DNA of 64,000 nucleotides, taken from contig DBTT01000042.1 of assembly GCA_002307185.1 (NCBI GenBank), forward strand, positions 46,658 to 110,657, given 5' to 3'. A model generated the notes under the pieces. That model saw nothing but the letters and a program-made list of their open reading frames with translations. It searched no databases and had not been told where the DNA came from. The DNA comes from Bacteroidales bacterium UBA1309 (GTDB taxonomy: Bacteria; Bacteroidota; Bacteroidia; Bacteroidales; Dysgonomonadaceae). Below are positions 42,075-52,166 of this stretch, one piece after another (the stretch's first letter is position 1; each line of letters opens with the position of its first letter). A program made the translations under genes and the position numbers.

Positions 42075-43535
42075 TTATCTTCTTTTTCTAGCCATGTCTA
42101 TCCGTAGGAAAATGAATAGAAGAGTAGTGAAACCTAATAATGAAGATCCCCCATAACTGAAAAAGGGCAGGGGAATTCCAATGACGGGAGTGATGCCAAT
42201 TACCATCCCAATGTTAATGACCAGGTGAAAAATGAAAATGCTGGCAACGCAATAGCCAAAGACCCGGCCAAAAACAAATTTTTGTCTTTCTGCCAAATAA
42301 AGTAATCTCAAAATCAGAGTGAGAAATAGAAGTAATACTGCTACAGAACCGATAAATCCTTGTTCTTCGCCAACCGTGCAAAAAATGAAATCGGTATCTT
42401 GTTCTGGCACATATTTCAATTTTGTCTGAGTCCCGTTAAGAAAACCTTTTCCCCAGAAACCTCCTGAACCAATGGCTATTTTCGACTGGTTCACGTTGTA
42501 TCCGGCACCTTTCAAGTCATCTTCCATGCCCAGTGAGACTTTGATCCGCTGCTGTTGGTGCGGCTGCAGAATGTCTGTAAACACATAGCTCACCGATAAA
42601 CTGAATAAAATGGCACAACCGGCCACTAATACGACGATAAAATATTTCTTCACAATACGGCTGAAAGCTATGTAGATGAGATATCCGATGGTGGCCCCTA
42701 AGCAGACAAGTGAAATAATGTCATAATGGGGGTCAACACCAAAAATAGATGATACGATGTAGCCGATCAGTAAGAAGCCGAAAGAGCCACCACCAATGTA
42801 GAGTGCCCCTTGAAAATCACGTCGATAGCTTATAACCAAACTCGCACATATCAAAATGATGACTATGATGGAAATAAATTCTCCTTGGGTAAGAATCCCG
42901 ATAGCAACGTCAGAATACTTTAAGCCTACAATAAAAAGCACAACTGCACAAGCGCCAGAAAACAACACTAATCCAGGCAAGCCTTCTCGGTAGAGCATCA
43001 GCACAAATGCTGTGTAAACTAATGCAGATCCTGTTTCCTTCTGGCAAATAATTAACAGCATCGGCAGCAGAATAAGGCTTGAAATTAATGCCAGGTTTTT
43101 AGGGGTCATCAATTTAAAGTTGTACTCGTTCATAAATCGGGCTAATGCCAAAGCTACGGAAAATTTTGCGAGTTCAGCAGGCTGAAGACGTACCGGTCCA
43201 AGCACCAACCAAGAATGGGAGCCTTTGATGTCGGGAGCCGCAAATACAGTCACAAGCAACAAAATCATGGAAACGGTATAGAAAAAATAGGCAAATACAT
43301 CGAAAATATTGTCATCCAGTTTCAGAAGCATAAATCCGGCAGCCAAACTCACTCCAATCCAAATCAATTGCATTTGTGCTGAGTTTGACATATCGAAGGA
43401 CGATGAAGTGTTTCCAAATTGATGGCTCGCTCCGTAGATGGTAAACCATCCGCATACCACCATCAGCAGATAGAGCCCAAGCACTACCCAATCCACACTT
43501 TCCTTAATAATGTCTTCTTGCTTCGTATATCTCAT
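42075..43535 (-). CDS. rodA: Rod-shape determining protein RodA (SEDS glycosyltransferase)
   Basis: 486 residues with about 10-13 membrane helices. SEDS landmarks: WLVLGPVRLQPAELAKFSVALALARF near 110, KIAIGSGGFWGKGFLNGTQTKLKYVPEQDTDFIF near 355 and GIPLPFFSYGGSSLLGF near 455. RodA polymerises glycan strands from lipid II during elongation, together with PBP2. It is a bit longer than E. coli RodA because of extra helices in the middle, as usual in Bacteroidota. It is the last gene of the mre-mrd cluster, 39 bp after mrdA. Confidence 0.95.
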   Translation of the reverse strand: MRYTKQEDIIKESVDWVVLGLYLLMVVCGWFTIYGASHQFGNTSSSFDMSNSAQMQLIWIGVSLAAGFMLLKLDDNIFDVFAYFFYTVSMILLLVTVFAAPDIKGSHSWLVLGPVRLQPAELAKFSVALALARFMNEYNFKLMTPKNLALISSLILLPMLLIICQKETGSALVYTAFVLMLYREGLPGLVLFSGACAVVLFIVGLKYSDVAIGILTQGEFISIIVIILICASLVISYRRDFQGALYIGGGSFGFLLIGYIVSSIFGVDPHYDIISLVCLGATIGYLIYIAFSRIVKKYFIVVLVAGCAILFSLSVSYVFTDILQPHQQQRIKVSLGMEDDLKGAGYNVNQSKIAIGSGGFWGKGFLNGTQTKLKYVPEQDTDFIFCTVGEEQGFIGSVAVLLLFLTLILRLLYLAERQKFVFGRVFGYCVASIFIFHLVINIGMVIGITPVIGIPLPFFSYGGSSLLGFTTLLFIFLRIDMARKRR

Positions 43536-43574
43536 AATTGTTATGGCTCTATGGGTCTCCAGGTATTCCTTGCT

Positions 43575-45548
43575 TTAATCTGGTTTAGTGGCTACTGTGG
43601 TTTCTGCGGAACCCGCTTGCTTATCGACATCGCCTGAAGTTGTTCCGTCATCTTCAGTAGCCTTTTTAGCTACTACTTTTTTTCTCAAACTATGAAGCCC
43701 CGGCAACATCACCGTGTTTGCCATTCGAGTTTCGAGAGCTTTGTCTCTTTCAGGAATACTTCCTTTGAGATATTTTTCTACCATCAAACGGGCAATAGGC
43801 ACGGCGAAATCGGCTCCAAATCCCGCATTTTCTACAATAACGGCAATGGCCACTTTGGGTTTGTTGCGTGGGGCAAATCCCATGAAAAGGGAGTGGTCGC
43901 GTCCATGTGGATTTTGCGCTGTTCCTGTTTTTCCACAGACCTCAAATTCTGGTGACAGGTTGATGGCGTGGCATGTTCCATTTGTCACGGCTTTGGACAT
44001 CCCTTCTATAATCGGCTCGTAATGAGAGGCAGCAATACCTGTCAATCTTTTCTCGGTGTATTTTTTGTCTAAAGCACCTCCCTGTATGTTTTTTACCACA
44101 TGAGGCGTATAAAAGTGCCCCCGGTTGGCGATGGTTGCCACAAAGTTCGCTATTTGTAACGGAGTAGTCGTGATTTCCCCTTGCCCTATAGCAATGGAAA
44201 TGACGAACGAGGGCATCCATCTCGCAGTGTGATGGAGTTTTGTGTAAAATTTGCTATTGGGTATAAATCCTTGCTTTTCAGAGGGAAGATCTACTCCTAA
44301 TTTATGTCCGAATCCCATCTTGACCAAATAATCTTTCCAAACATCTAAAGCTTCATTGATATTCTTGTATTTCTGCCGATTGCTCAACATTCCGCTCAAA
44401 CCATAACAGAAATAGGAATTACAAGATGTTGCTACCGCTGGAGCAAGACTCAAGGGAGAAGGATGGCTATGGCATGCTGGATGCCCGCCCAATGGAGGGT
44501 ATCCGTGATGACAGGGAAAAGCAGTAGCAGGGGTGATAATGCCTTCTTGAAGGAATATCAGGCCTTGACTTGGTTTGAAGGTAGATCCCGGAGGATATAC
44601 ACCAAGGACAGGACGGTTGAAGAGTGGCTTGAGTGGGTCGTGTTCAAGTTCCTTGTAATTCTTTCCAAATTCTCGACCAGTCAGCATGGCTGGATTGTAA
44701 GACGGGGCCGATACCAAACAAAGTATTTCTCCTGTTTCCGGATCAATCATAACTATGCTGCCTAATTTATTCTGCATCAGGTATTCTCCATAGGCCTGTA
44801 AATCCATGTCAACCGATAGGGTGAGATTTTTTCCAGAAATAGGAGACTTGTCACTCGATCCATTGTTGTATTTTCCTTGGATTCTTCCATGGGCATCCCT
44901 GAGCAGGATTTCAACTCCTTTTTCTCCTCTCAGCGTTTCTTCATATGTTTTTTCTATTCCCGATTTGCCTTCGTAGTCTCCCCTTCTGTAGAAGTCGTCC
45001 TCCTCCATTCGTTCCCGGCTAACTTCTGCAACATATCCCAAGATATTGCCAGCGTTAGGATAATTGTATTCGCGCATTGTTCGGTTTTGGATAGAAAAAC
45101 CGGGGAATTTATATAGTTTCTCTTGTATCAAACCATACTCCTGTGCATTTAGCTGGCTCATAAAAGTTTGCTGGGTATAGTTGGAATATCCAGGATTGAA
45201 ACGAAAATCGCGAATGTTATCCATCCGTTTCTTGTAATCCTCGACTGTAATATTCAGGATTTTGCAAAATTCTAGTGTGTCGAAATTGCGAACTTCCTTC
45301 GGAATGAATACAATATCGTAGGTCGGCTTGTTGTAAACCAAGAGTTTTCCATGCCTATCCGATATGGTTCCACGAGCTGGGTACAACGTTTTTTTAAAGA
45401 ATGCGTTGCTGTCAGCCGAATCTTTGTATTTGTTTTGATAAATTTGGAGGTAGAAAAGTTGGAAGGTATAAATAACAACAACAGCTATTGCTATGATTGC
45501 AATAACTGACTTTCTGTCTTCATAAATATGTTTGCTATCGTCGCTCAT
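43575..45548 (-). CDS. mrdA: Penicillin-binding protein 2 (MrdA)
   Basis: 657 residues from the ATG at 45548, which overlaps mreD by 14 bp. One N-terminal membrane helix (VIAIIAIAVVVIYTFQLFYL), then a PBP dimerisation domain (YPARGTISDRHGKLLVYN) and the transpeptidase domain. Its SxxK is in PPGSTFKP, SxN in TSCNSYFC and KTG in CGKTGTAQNP. PBP2 crosslinks peptidoglycan synthesised by RodA. The C-terminus has a 35-residue Thr/Lys-rich extension. It lies between mreD and rodA, as in most rod-shaped Bacteroidota. Confidence 0.95.
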   Translation of the reverse strand: MSDDSKHIYEDRKSVIAIIAIAVVVIYTFQLFYLQIYQNKYKDSADSNAFFKKTLYPARGTISDRHGKLLVYNKPTYDIVFIPKEVRNFDTLEFCKILNITVEDYKKRMDNIRDFRFNPGYSNYTQQTFMSQLNAQEYGLIQEKLYKFPGFSIQNRTMREYNYPNAGNILGYVAEVSRERMEEDDFYRRGDYEGKSGIEKTYEETLRGEKGVEILLRDAHGRIQGKYNNGSSDKSPISGKNLTLSVDMDLQAYGEYLMQNKLGSIVMIDPETGEILCLVSAPSYNPAMLTGREFGKNYKELEHDPLKPLFNRPVLGVYPPGSTFKPSQGLIFLQEGIITPATAFPCHHGYPPLGGHPACHSHPSPLSLAPAVATSCNSYFCYGLSGMLSNRQKYKNINEALDVWKDYLVKMGFGHKLGVDLPSEKQGFIPNSKFYTKLHHTARWMPSFVISIAIGQGEITTTPLQIANFVATIANRGHFYTPHVVKNIQGGALDKKYTEKRLTGIAASHYEPIIEGMSKAVTNGTCHAINLSPEFEVCGKTGTAQNPHGRDHSLFMGFAPRNKPKVAIAVIVENAGFGADFAVPIARLMVEKYLKGSIPERDKALETRMANTVMLPGLHSLRKKVVAKKATEDDGTTSGDVDKQAGSAETTVATKPD

Positions 45549-46059
45549 TTCTTGCTCTCTGCTTGTAAGAAAAACTTTCCAAAGCACTAACAATCAGTAA
45601 TGTTAATACAGAAGATAATCCAATGTGCAACAATAAGGATGAGGCATCTCTAAGCGATAAATATTCAATCAGAAAAATAGCGGAGTGATGCACGAGGACC
45701 ATGCTCACGGCATATTTGTAAAAATTTCCTGCACCCAATTTCGAGACACTTGGCACCACATCATCAAAATCTTCTAATGAAAAGAATAGTTTTTGAATAT
45801 AGGGGCGAAGGAATGCCACTAGAATAGTTGCCGCCGAATTGATTCCGTATGAATTGGTAAACGCATCGATGCTCAGGCCGAGAATGAAAGCAATGAGCTG
45901 GGTTAAACTCCGGTTGAAATTGACAGGAAGTTTGATTATAAAATAGACATACAGCAGAGGTACGGCATAACTGAATACCGATACTTGATTCAAGATGAGT
46001 ACCTGTGCAAGGATGAGCAGGACAAATTGAACGAGAAGCTTTACGTAATTATTTGTCAT
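45535..46059 (-). CDS. mreD: Rod-shape determining protein MreD
   Basis: 174 residues with five predicted membrane helices (for example FVLLILAQVLILNQVSVF and LTQLIAFILGLSIDAF, the latter a typical MreD segment). MreD is an inner-membrane part of the elongasome with MreC and RodA. It overlaps mreC by 11 bp and mrdA by 14 bp, so translation is coupled. Function follows from position and topology more than from sequence motifs. Confidence 0.9.
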   Translation of the reverse strand: MTNNYVKLLVQFVLLILAQVLILNQVSVFSYAVPLLYVYFIIKLPVNFNRSLTQLIAFILGLSIDAFTNSYGINSAATILVAFLRPYIQKLFFSLEDFDDVVPSVSKLGAGNFYKYAVSMVLVHHSAIFLIEYLSLRDASSLLLHIGLSSVLTLLIVSALESFSYKQRARNERR

Positions 46060-46906
46060 TTTGCACCTCCATTTCCAAAGCTTGACGCTCCTTTGTCAAA
46101 TCGTTTTTTATAATTCTTACAAAGCTGAGATTGTAGAAGTTGGTGAATAATTTAACCTTCAGGTTGTAGAAGTTATCATCTGTCTTCTTGTTGAATCCCT
46201 CAACTGTTCCCACAAGTACACCTTCTGGGAAAATGCTTGAAAATCCGCTTGTTATAATCGTATCTCCTTTTTTTACTATCTGGTGGCGAGGTAATTCATC
46301 CAGGATTGCATACCGGGAATCTTTTCCCTCCCACGAAAGTGTTCCAAAACTGTTTGTGTTTTTCACCTTGCAGCTTTGGCGGAACTTTGGATTCAGCACA
46401 GGCAGAATCAGTGAAAAATTAGTAGAAACGTTTCTCACGATGCCGACAATCCCACTTGTGGAAACCACCCCCATGTCGGGTTTGATGCCATCTTTAGAAC
46501 CTTTGTTCACAACTATGTAGTTGTTGATTTGCGAAACGCTGTTGTTTTCAACATGACCCACAACGAAGTCATAAGGCATTTCCCGATGAAGCGAGTCTTT
46601 GAGAAAAGCATTCACTTTTACGGAATCCTGTGCTTGCTTGCGCAATATGTTTTCCAGAGCCAATACCTGTTGTTCCAACTTGCCATTTTGCTGAACAAGC
46701 TCTTCGTTGGTTGTTTGCAGATTCAAAAATGTCTTAATGCTTCCGGAAAAATAATACGCCCTCCCTGAGATTTCGTTGAAAGAGTTGAAAAAAATACTGC
46801 GTTGATAAGAATTATTCTGGTATAGTAAGAAAACACAAATTCCTTCGAGGATGATAAACACAAACCACGAAGAATTTCTAACTAAGAATGCAATTAAATT
46901 ACGCAT
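46049..46906 (-). CDS. mreC: Rod-shape determining protein MreC
   Basis: 285 residues: short cytoplasmic start, one membrane helix (WFVFIILEGICVFLLY), a coiled coil (about 65-95, ELVQQNGKLEQQVLALENIL) and two beta-barrel domains with GVVSTSGIVGIV and ITSGFSSIFPEGVLVGTVEGF. MreC links MreB in the cytoplasm to PBP2 and RodA outside. It follows mreB by 179 bp, longer than the other gaps in the cluster; the gap could hold another promoter, but none is recognised. Confidence 0.95.
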   Translation of the reverse strand: MRNLIAFLVRNSSWFVFIILEGICVFLLYQNNSYQRSIFFNSFNEISGRAYYFSGSIKTFLNLQTTNEELVQQNGKLEQQVLALENILRKQAQDSVKVNAFLKDSLHREMPYDFVVGHVENNSVSQINNYIVVNKGSKDGIKPDMGVVSTSGIVGIVRNVSTNFSLILPVLNPKFRQSCKVKNTNSFGTLSWEGKDSRYAILDELPRHQIVKKGDTIITSGFSSIFPEGVLVGTVEGFNKKTDDNFYNLKVKLFTNFYNLSFVRIIKNDLTKERQALEMEVQNDK

Positions 46907-47085
46907 AAACGAAATCCACCCTTTTATATATCCTTTTCCTAAAACATTGTTTGCTCATAGGCGGATTGATATTCTGACAAATAAATCTTATTTTTCGATT
47001 AAATATAGGATCTCGTTTGTATTCCCAAAACCGAAGGAGCATATGTCATACTTTCGCTTTGACAGACGAGCTCCTACTATATTCT

Positions 47086-48111
47086 TTATCTCATCAGGAA
47101 ATTGAACTTAGCAATGTTTTTCAAGGCGATTCCGGTCCCTTTTGCCACTGCGTGAAGGGGATCTTCTGCCACATGGAAAGGGATTCCAACCCGGTCTGAA
47201 AAACGTTTTGCCAAACCCCTGAGCAAAGCGCCGCCCCCGGTAAGGTAGATGCCGTTGCGAACAATGTCGGCGTACAATTCGGGTGGAGTTTGTTCCAGTG
47301 CGCTCAAAATAGCCGAATCCATCTTCGAGATCGATTTTTCAAGGCAATGTGCCATTTCCTGATACGAAACAGGAATGTCCATCGGCAAGGAAGTCATGCG
47401 GTTGGGGCCATGTACCACAAAATCTTGAGGCACTTCGTTTTCAGGAAGTTCCGTGAGGGCGGCGCCCACTGCAATTTTGATTTGTTCGGCAGTTCTTTCG
47501 CCCACTTTGATGTTGTGCTGGCGACCCATGTATTCCTGGATGTCTTCCGTTAAGTCGTCGCCTGCTATTTTGATGGATTTGTTCGAGACAATGCCGCCAA
47601 GGGAGATTACGGCAATTTCGGTTGTCCCACCGCCTATGTCAACGATCATGTTTCCTTCGGGTGCTTCCACATCGAGGCCGATACCCAAGGCCGCGGCCAT
47701 AGGTTCGAAGATCATGTAAACGTCTCGTCCACCTGCGTGTTCGGCAGAGTCGCGCACAGCGCGAAGCTCCACTTCTGTGCTGCCGGAAGGAACACAAATC
47801 ACGATTCTTAATGAAGGCGAGAAGAACCGGTTTTTACTGCTAATCATTTTGATCATTCCCCTGATCATTTGTTCTGCCGCAGCAAAATCGGCAATTACCC
47901 CATCTCGCAAAGGGCGGATTGTGCGTATGTTTTCGTGTGTTTTGCCGTGCATCTGCTGAGCCTTGTCGCCCACAGCAATCACTTTGTCTGTTCTTCTTTC
48001 GAGGGCAACGATGGAGGGTTCATCAACCACGACTTTTCCATTTTGGATAATGATCGTGTTTGCTGTTCCAAGGTCCATGGCTAATTCTTGTGTGAATGAA
48101 AATAATCCCAT
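47086..48111 (-). CDS. mreB: Actin-like cell-shape protein MreB
   Basis: 341 residues. Starts FTQELAMDLGTANTIII (phosphate 1), then DIGGGTTEIAVISLGG (phosphate 2) and YLTGGGALLRGLAKRFS (adenosine motif), as in all MreB proteins. It polymerises under the inner membrane and directs the elongation machinery. A GxPF-like segment (GIPFHVAEDPLHAVAKGTG) completes the C-terminus. It lies 62 bp after purH on the same strand and is probably read from the purH promoter as well as from its own. Confidence 0.97.
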   Translation of the reverse strand: MGLFSFTQELAMDLGTANTIIIQNGKVVVDEPSIVALERRTDKVIAVGDKAQQMHGKTHENIRTIRPLRDGVIADFAAAEQMIRGMIKMISSKNRFFSPSLRIVICVPSGSTEVELRAVRDSAEHAGGRDVYMIFEPMAAALGIGLDVEAPEGNMIVDIGGGTTEIAVISLGGIVSNKSIKIAGDDLTEDIQEYMGRQHNIKVGERTAEQIKIAVGAALTELPENEVPQDFVVHGPNRMTSLPMDIPVSYQEMAHCLEKSISKMDSAILSALEQTPPELYADIVRNGIYLTGGGALLRGLAKRFSDRVGIPFHVAEDPLHAVAKGTGIALKNIAKFNFLMR

Positions 48112-48173
48112 GTCAAGATATTTATATTATGTGTTTATAACTTACAGATAATTTGTTGGTGGATGTTTACGCG

Positions 48174-49697
48174 TCAATGTTTGAAATGCCTAACGCCGGT
48201 CACGACCATCGAAATATTGTTCCGTGAGCAATATTCAATAGACAATTTGTCGTTGATTGATCCTCCGGGTTGAACTACTGCTGTGATTCCGGCTTTTCCC
48301 GCAATTTCCACGCAATCGGGAAAAGGGAAAAACGCATCGGAGGCCATTACAGCTCCGTTCAGGTCAAAATTGAATGAAGCCGCTTTTTCGATTGCTTGGC
48401 GAAGGGCATCCACCCGTGAAGTTTGTCCCGTTCCTCCCGCACAAAGCTGTTTGTTTTTGACCAAGATAATGGCATTCGATTTGGTGTGCTTCACCAACTT
48501 GTTGGCAAACAGCAAGTCTGCTTCTTCTTGTGCCGAAATTGCGCGGGGAGTTACCAATGTCAAATCGCTCGAAGTCTGGATGCTTAAATCTTTATCCTGC
48601 ACCAAAACGCCATTCAGCAGCGAGCGGAATTGCTTGTCGCCTTTCAATGTGTCTTTCTGAACCAGGATGATCCGGTTTTTCTTTACTTCTAGTATTTTCA
48701 AAGCTTCCTCATCGTAAGCAGGGGCAATGATGATTTCGAAGAAAATCTTATTGATTTCTTCCGCAGCAGCGGCATCAATCGGGCGGTTGGTTACAACGAT
48801 TCCCCCATAGGCCGAAACAGGGTCGCCTGCCAAGGCTTCTATCCAGGCTTCTTTCACCGTGGGGCGGGAAGCGATTCCGCAAGCGTTGTTGTGCTTGAGT
48901 ATTGCAAGGGTAGTTTCTTCAAATTCACCGATGAGTGACACCGATGCCTCAATGTCAAGCAGGTTGTTGTAAGATATTTCACGGCCGTGGAGTTGTTCGA
49001 ACAATCCGTCAAAGTTTCCATAGAATGCACCTTTCTGATGGGGGTTTTCTCCATAGCGAAGGTGCTTTGCATTGTCTTCGGCATAGCGGAAAGCTGTGCC
49101 TTCGTAGTTGTCCAGGTAATTGAAAATGGCTGTGTCGTAGCCCGATGAAACAGCGAATGCTTCCTTGGCAAACCATTTTCGGTCTTCAATATTCGAAACG
49201 GCATCTTTGGTTTCCAATAGTTCCAAGAAGGGGGCGTATTGTTTTTTGGATGCAACGATCACTACGTCTTTGAAGTTTTTGGCGGCTGCGCGAATCAGCG
49301 AAATTCCGCCGATATCTATTTTTTCAATGATTTCCTCTTCTTCAGCGCCCGAAGCAACTGTTTCGGAGAAAGGATACAGGTCAACAATCACCAAATCAAT
49401 GTTGGGAATGTCGTAAGCCTTTGTTTGTTTCACATCTTCAAGCAGATCTCTCCGGAAGAGAATTCCTCCAAAAATTTTAGGATGAAGCGTTTTTACACGG
49501 CCACCCAAAATGGAAGGATAGCTTGTCAGGTCTTCAACAGCCTGACATGGTAATCCCAAAGACTCGATGAAACTTCTTGTTCCTCCAGTTGAGATAAATT
49601 GTACACCATTTGAATGTAGTTTTTTCAGAATGTCATCCAATCCATCTTTGTGATAGACAGACACAAGCGCTGTTTTTATTTTTCTTTCCGAAGACAT
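48174..49697 (-). CDS. purH: Bifunctional AICAR formyltransferase / IMP cyclohydrolase
   Basis: 507 residues. The N-terminal MGS-like domain (about 1-190, KTALVSVYHKDGL, FISTGGTRSFIE) is IMP cyclohydrolase; the C-terminal part is the AICAR transformylase with KHNNACGIA and LRYGENPHQKGAFYG. It performs the last two steps of IMP synthesis. A TACCTTTG -7 box (49736-49743, complement) lies 39 bp upstream. purH in front of mreB is a common order in Bacteroidales. Confidence 0.97.
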   Translation of the reverse strand: MSSERKIKTALVSVYHKDGLDDILKKLHSNGVQFISTGGTRSFIESLGLPCQAVEDLTSYPSILGGRVKTLHPKIFGGILFRRDLLEDVKQTKAYDIPNIDLVIVDLYPFSETVASGAEEEEIIEKIDIGGISLIRAAAKNFKDVVIVASKKQYAPFLELLETKDAVSNIEDRKWFAKEAFAVSSGYDTAIFNYLDNYEGTAFRYAEDNAKHLRYGENPHQKGAFYGNFDGLFEQLHGREISYNNLLDIEASVSLIGEFEETTLAILKHNNACGIASRPTVKEAWIEALAGDPVSAYGGIVVTNRPIDAAAAEEINKIFFEIIIAPAYDEEALKILEVKKNRIILVQKDTLKGDKQFRSLLNGVLVQDKDLSIQTSSDLTLVTPRAISAQEEADLLFANKLVKHTKSNAIILVKNKQLCAGGTGQTSRVDALRQAIEKAASFNFDLNGAVMASDAFFPFPDCVEIAGKAGITAVVQPGGSINDKLSIEYCSRNNISMVVTGVRHFKH

Positions 49698-49735
49698 GTT
49701 TTTCTTGTAAATATAACTTGTTTTTAATTAGTCTG

Positions 49736-49743
49736 CAAAGGTA
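49736..49743 (-). promoter_or_regulatory. -7 box of purH and perhaps the mre cluster
   Basis: TACCTTTG on the minus strand matches TAnnTTTG. No -33 match at the expected distance. Confidence 0.45.
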
Positions 49744-49957
49744 TAAAATCTATTGCTAAAAGAATTGTGTAGCTGCAAAGATTTCTATAAAAAAAACGTG
49801 AATTTCACGATGCTAATTACAATAAATGTTTACAATATTCTAAATGTCAATTTGACAAGAAATTTACCTACATCAATTTTATTCGATATGCATATGCCAA
49901 TTTTTTTTGAAGATTCTTCGGATAGGATAAGGTATATTATTTATTAACAAAATAGTG

Positions 49958-49965
49958 TATCTTTG
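49958..49965 (+). promoter_or_regulatory. -7 box of the M3 peptidase gene
   Basis: TATCTTTG, 46 bp before the start at 50011, matches TAnnTTTG. Confidence 0.45.
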
Positions 49966-50010
49966 TTTCTTTTGAGTTTTTAGTATCAATTTATTTTGGT
50001 TTTACAACTT

Positions 50011-52140
50011 ATGAAGAAATATATCTTTTGTTTATCAATTTTTTACTTGACAATGACAACCTTACTAGCAAATCCGTTTCTCAAGGCATACAAAACGCCG
50101 CATCAAACACCTCCGTTTGACCAGATAAAAATAGAGCATTATGTGCCAGCATTTGAACAAGGCATAAAAGATCATCAGGCTGAAATCGACAAAATTTCAT
50201 CCAATCAGGAAGCTGCCACGTTTGCCAACACGATTGAGACCTACGAGCGTTCGGGAGATTTGCTGAGACGTGTTAGCTCTGTATTTTTTAACATGCTCAG
50301 TGCCGAGAGCAACGATGAGATGATGAAAATTGCCCAGGAAATGAGTCCCAAATTATCCGAACATCAGAACAATATCAGCTTGAATTCGCAGCTTTTTGCT
50401 CGGGTTAAAGCAGTTTACGGAAATCGGAAAAACTTGAACTTGACATCCGAGCAAATCCGGTTGATAGAAAAAGTTTATGAAGGTTTTGAAGACAGCGGGG
50501 CTACGCTTTCCGAGAACGACAAAGAAATCTATCGTGAGTTGTCAACAAGCTTGAGCAAATATACACTCGATTTCGGGCAAAACGTATTGAAAGAAACGAA
50601 TGCTTACGAGATGTTGCTAACCAATGAAGAAGAATTGGACGGGCTTCCCAAAAGTGTACTTGATGCAGCGAAAGCGAAAGCAAAATCGAAAGGCAAAACA
50701 GGTTGGATGTTCGATCTCTCGGCTCCGAGTTATGTCGCTTTCATGAAAAATTCCAAAAATCGGGATTTACGCAAAAAACTTTACCTCGCATTTACGAGCA
50801 AATGCGTGAAAGGAAACGAATTTGACAATCAGGAAAATATTCGAAAAATAGCTGAAACCCGTCTCAAAATTGCCAAGCTGATGGGATATCCCGATTATGC
50901 CACCTATTCCTTGCGTGATCAAATGGCTAAAAATAAGGATAATGTTTACAAGCTCCTCGATAAATTGAATGTGGCCTTCAAAGATGCTGCTTTCAAAGAC
51001 GTGAAAGAAGTGCAAGATTATGCTTCCAAGTTGGAGGGCAAACCGGTGGCCATCGAACCTTGGGACTGGAGCTATTATTCCGAAAAACTGAAAGATTCAA
51101 AATATTCAGTAAGTGATGAAACGGTCCGTCCTTATTTTGAATTGGAAAATGTGAAAAAAGGTGTGTTTGGTTTGGCTACCGACTTGTATGGAATCACATT
51201 CAAAAAGAATACGGAAATCCCCGTCTATCATCCCGAAGTGGAGGCGTTTGACGTTTTTGATGCAGATGGGAAATTTTTGGCGGTCTTATTCACCGACTTT
51301 CATCCGCGGGAAGGCAAACGTCAAGGTGCGTGGATGACCGAGTTCAAGGGGCAATACACCAGCCATGGAGAAGACTCTCGCCCGCATGTGTCGCTGGTGA
51401 TGAATTTCACACGTCCTACTGAAACAGGACCAGCTCTTTTAACATTTGACGAAGTGGAAACATTTCTTCATGAATTTGGCCATGGTTTGCATGGTATGCT
51501 TACTAAATGTTCATACGAAACCCTTTCCGGGACCAATGTTTCGCGTGATTTTGTGGAATTGCCATCTCAAGTGATGGAAAATTGGCTCACAGAGAAGGAA
51601 TTCCTTGACAGGTTTGCCGTAAATTACAAAACAGGTGAGAAAATCCCCGCATCCTTGGTGAAACGTTTGGTGGATGCAGCCAATTTCAATGCTGGGTATT
51701 TGTGTTACCGCCAGTTGGCATTTGGCTACTTGGATATGGCTTGGCACACACTTTCATCTCCTTATCAAGGCGATGTGAAGAAATTTGAACAAGAAGCAAC
51801 AAAAAATGTCCAACTTCTTCCCTTAGTGGAAGGCACAAGCATTTCGACTGCTTTCAACCATGTCTTTTCAGGAGGATATGCCGCCGGATATTACAGCTAC
51901 AAATGGTCGGAAGTATTGGATGCGGATGCTTTTGCCGCTTTCAAGTCGAATGGAATCTTTGACAAGAAAACGGCAGGATCTTTTCGTGAAAATGTCTTGG
52001 AAAAGGGAAATACGGAAGATCCTATGGACCTATATGTAGGTTTTCGTGGCCAAGAGCCTTCGATTGATGCTTTGCTTGAGAGAAGCGGAATTAAGGTGAA
52101 ACCCAAAAACTCTGTCGAAATCAAGAAAGAGATAAAATAA
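50011..52140 (+). CDS. M3-family zinc oligopeptidase (peptidyl-dipeptidase Dcp-like)
   Basis: 709 residues from the ATG at 50011, with a signal peptide (about 1-20, ending LLANP), so it acts in the periplasm. The zinc site is FLHEFGHGLHGM (HExxH) with the third ligand Glu in SRDFVELPSQVMENW. N-terminal helical lid (FEQGIKDHQAEIDKI) and C-terminal VFSGGYAAGYYSYKWSEVLDADAFAAF are typical of the Dcp/oligopeptidase A group. It trims dipeptides or short peptides, a good match with the S46 peptidase for peptide use. Confidence 0.92.
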   Translation: MKKYIFCLSIFYLTMTTLLANPFLKAYKTPHQTPPFDQIKIEHYVPAFEQGIKDHQAEIDKISSNQEAATFANTIETYERSGDLLRRVSSVFFNMLSAESNDEMMKIAQEMSPKLSEHQNNISLNSQLFARVKAVYGNRKNLNLTSEQIRLIEKVYEGFEDSGATLSENDKEIYRELSTSLSKYTLDFGQNVLKETNAYEMLLTNEEELDGLPKSVLDAAKAKAKSKGKTGWMFDLSAPSYVAFMKNSKNRDLRKKLYLAFTSKCVKGNEFDNQENIRKIAETRLKIAKLMGYPDYATYSLRDQMAKNKDNVYKLLDKLNVAFKDAAFKDVKEVQDYASKLEGKPVAIEPWDWSYYSEKLKDSKYSVSDETVRPYFELENVKKGVFGLATDLYGITFKKNTEIPVYHPEVEAFDVFDADGKFLAVLFTDFHPREGKRQGAWMTEFKGQYTSHGEDSRPHVSLVMNFTRPTETGPALLTFDEVETFLHEFGHGLHGMLTKCSYETLSGTNVSRDFVELPSQVMENWLTEKEFLDRFAVNYKTGEKIPASLVKRLVDAANFNAGYLCYRQLAFGYLDMAWHTLSSPYQGDVKKFEQEATKNVQLLPLVEGTSISTAFNHVFSGGYAAGYYSYKWSEVLDADAFAAFKSNGIFDKKTAGSFRENVLEKGNTEDPMDLYVGFRGQEPSIDALLERSGIKVKPKNSVEIKKEIK

Positions 52141-52166
52141 TTATCGAAGTAACACGAAAACCAGTT

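Noticed and set aside
44463..44765. Open frame opposite the PBP2 transpeptidase region
   Set aside because: Antisense to conserved PBP2 motifs, so a shadow frame.
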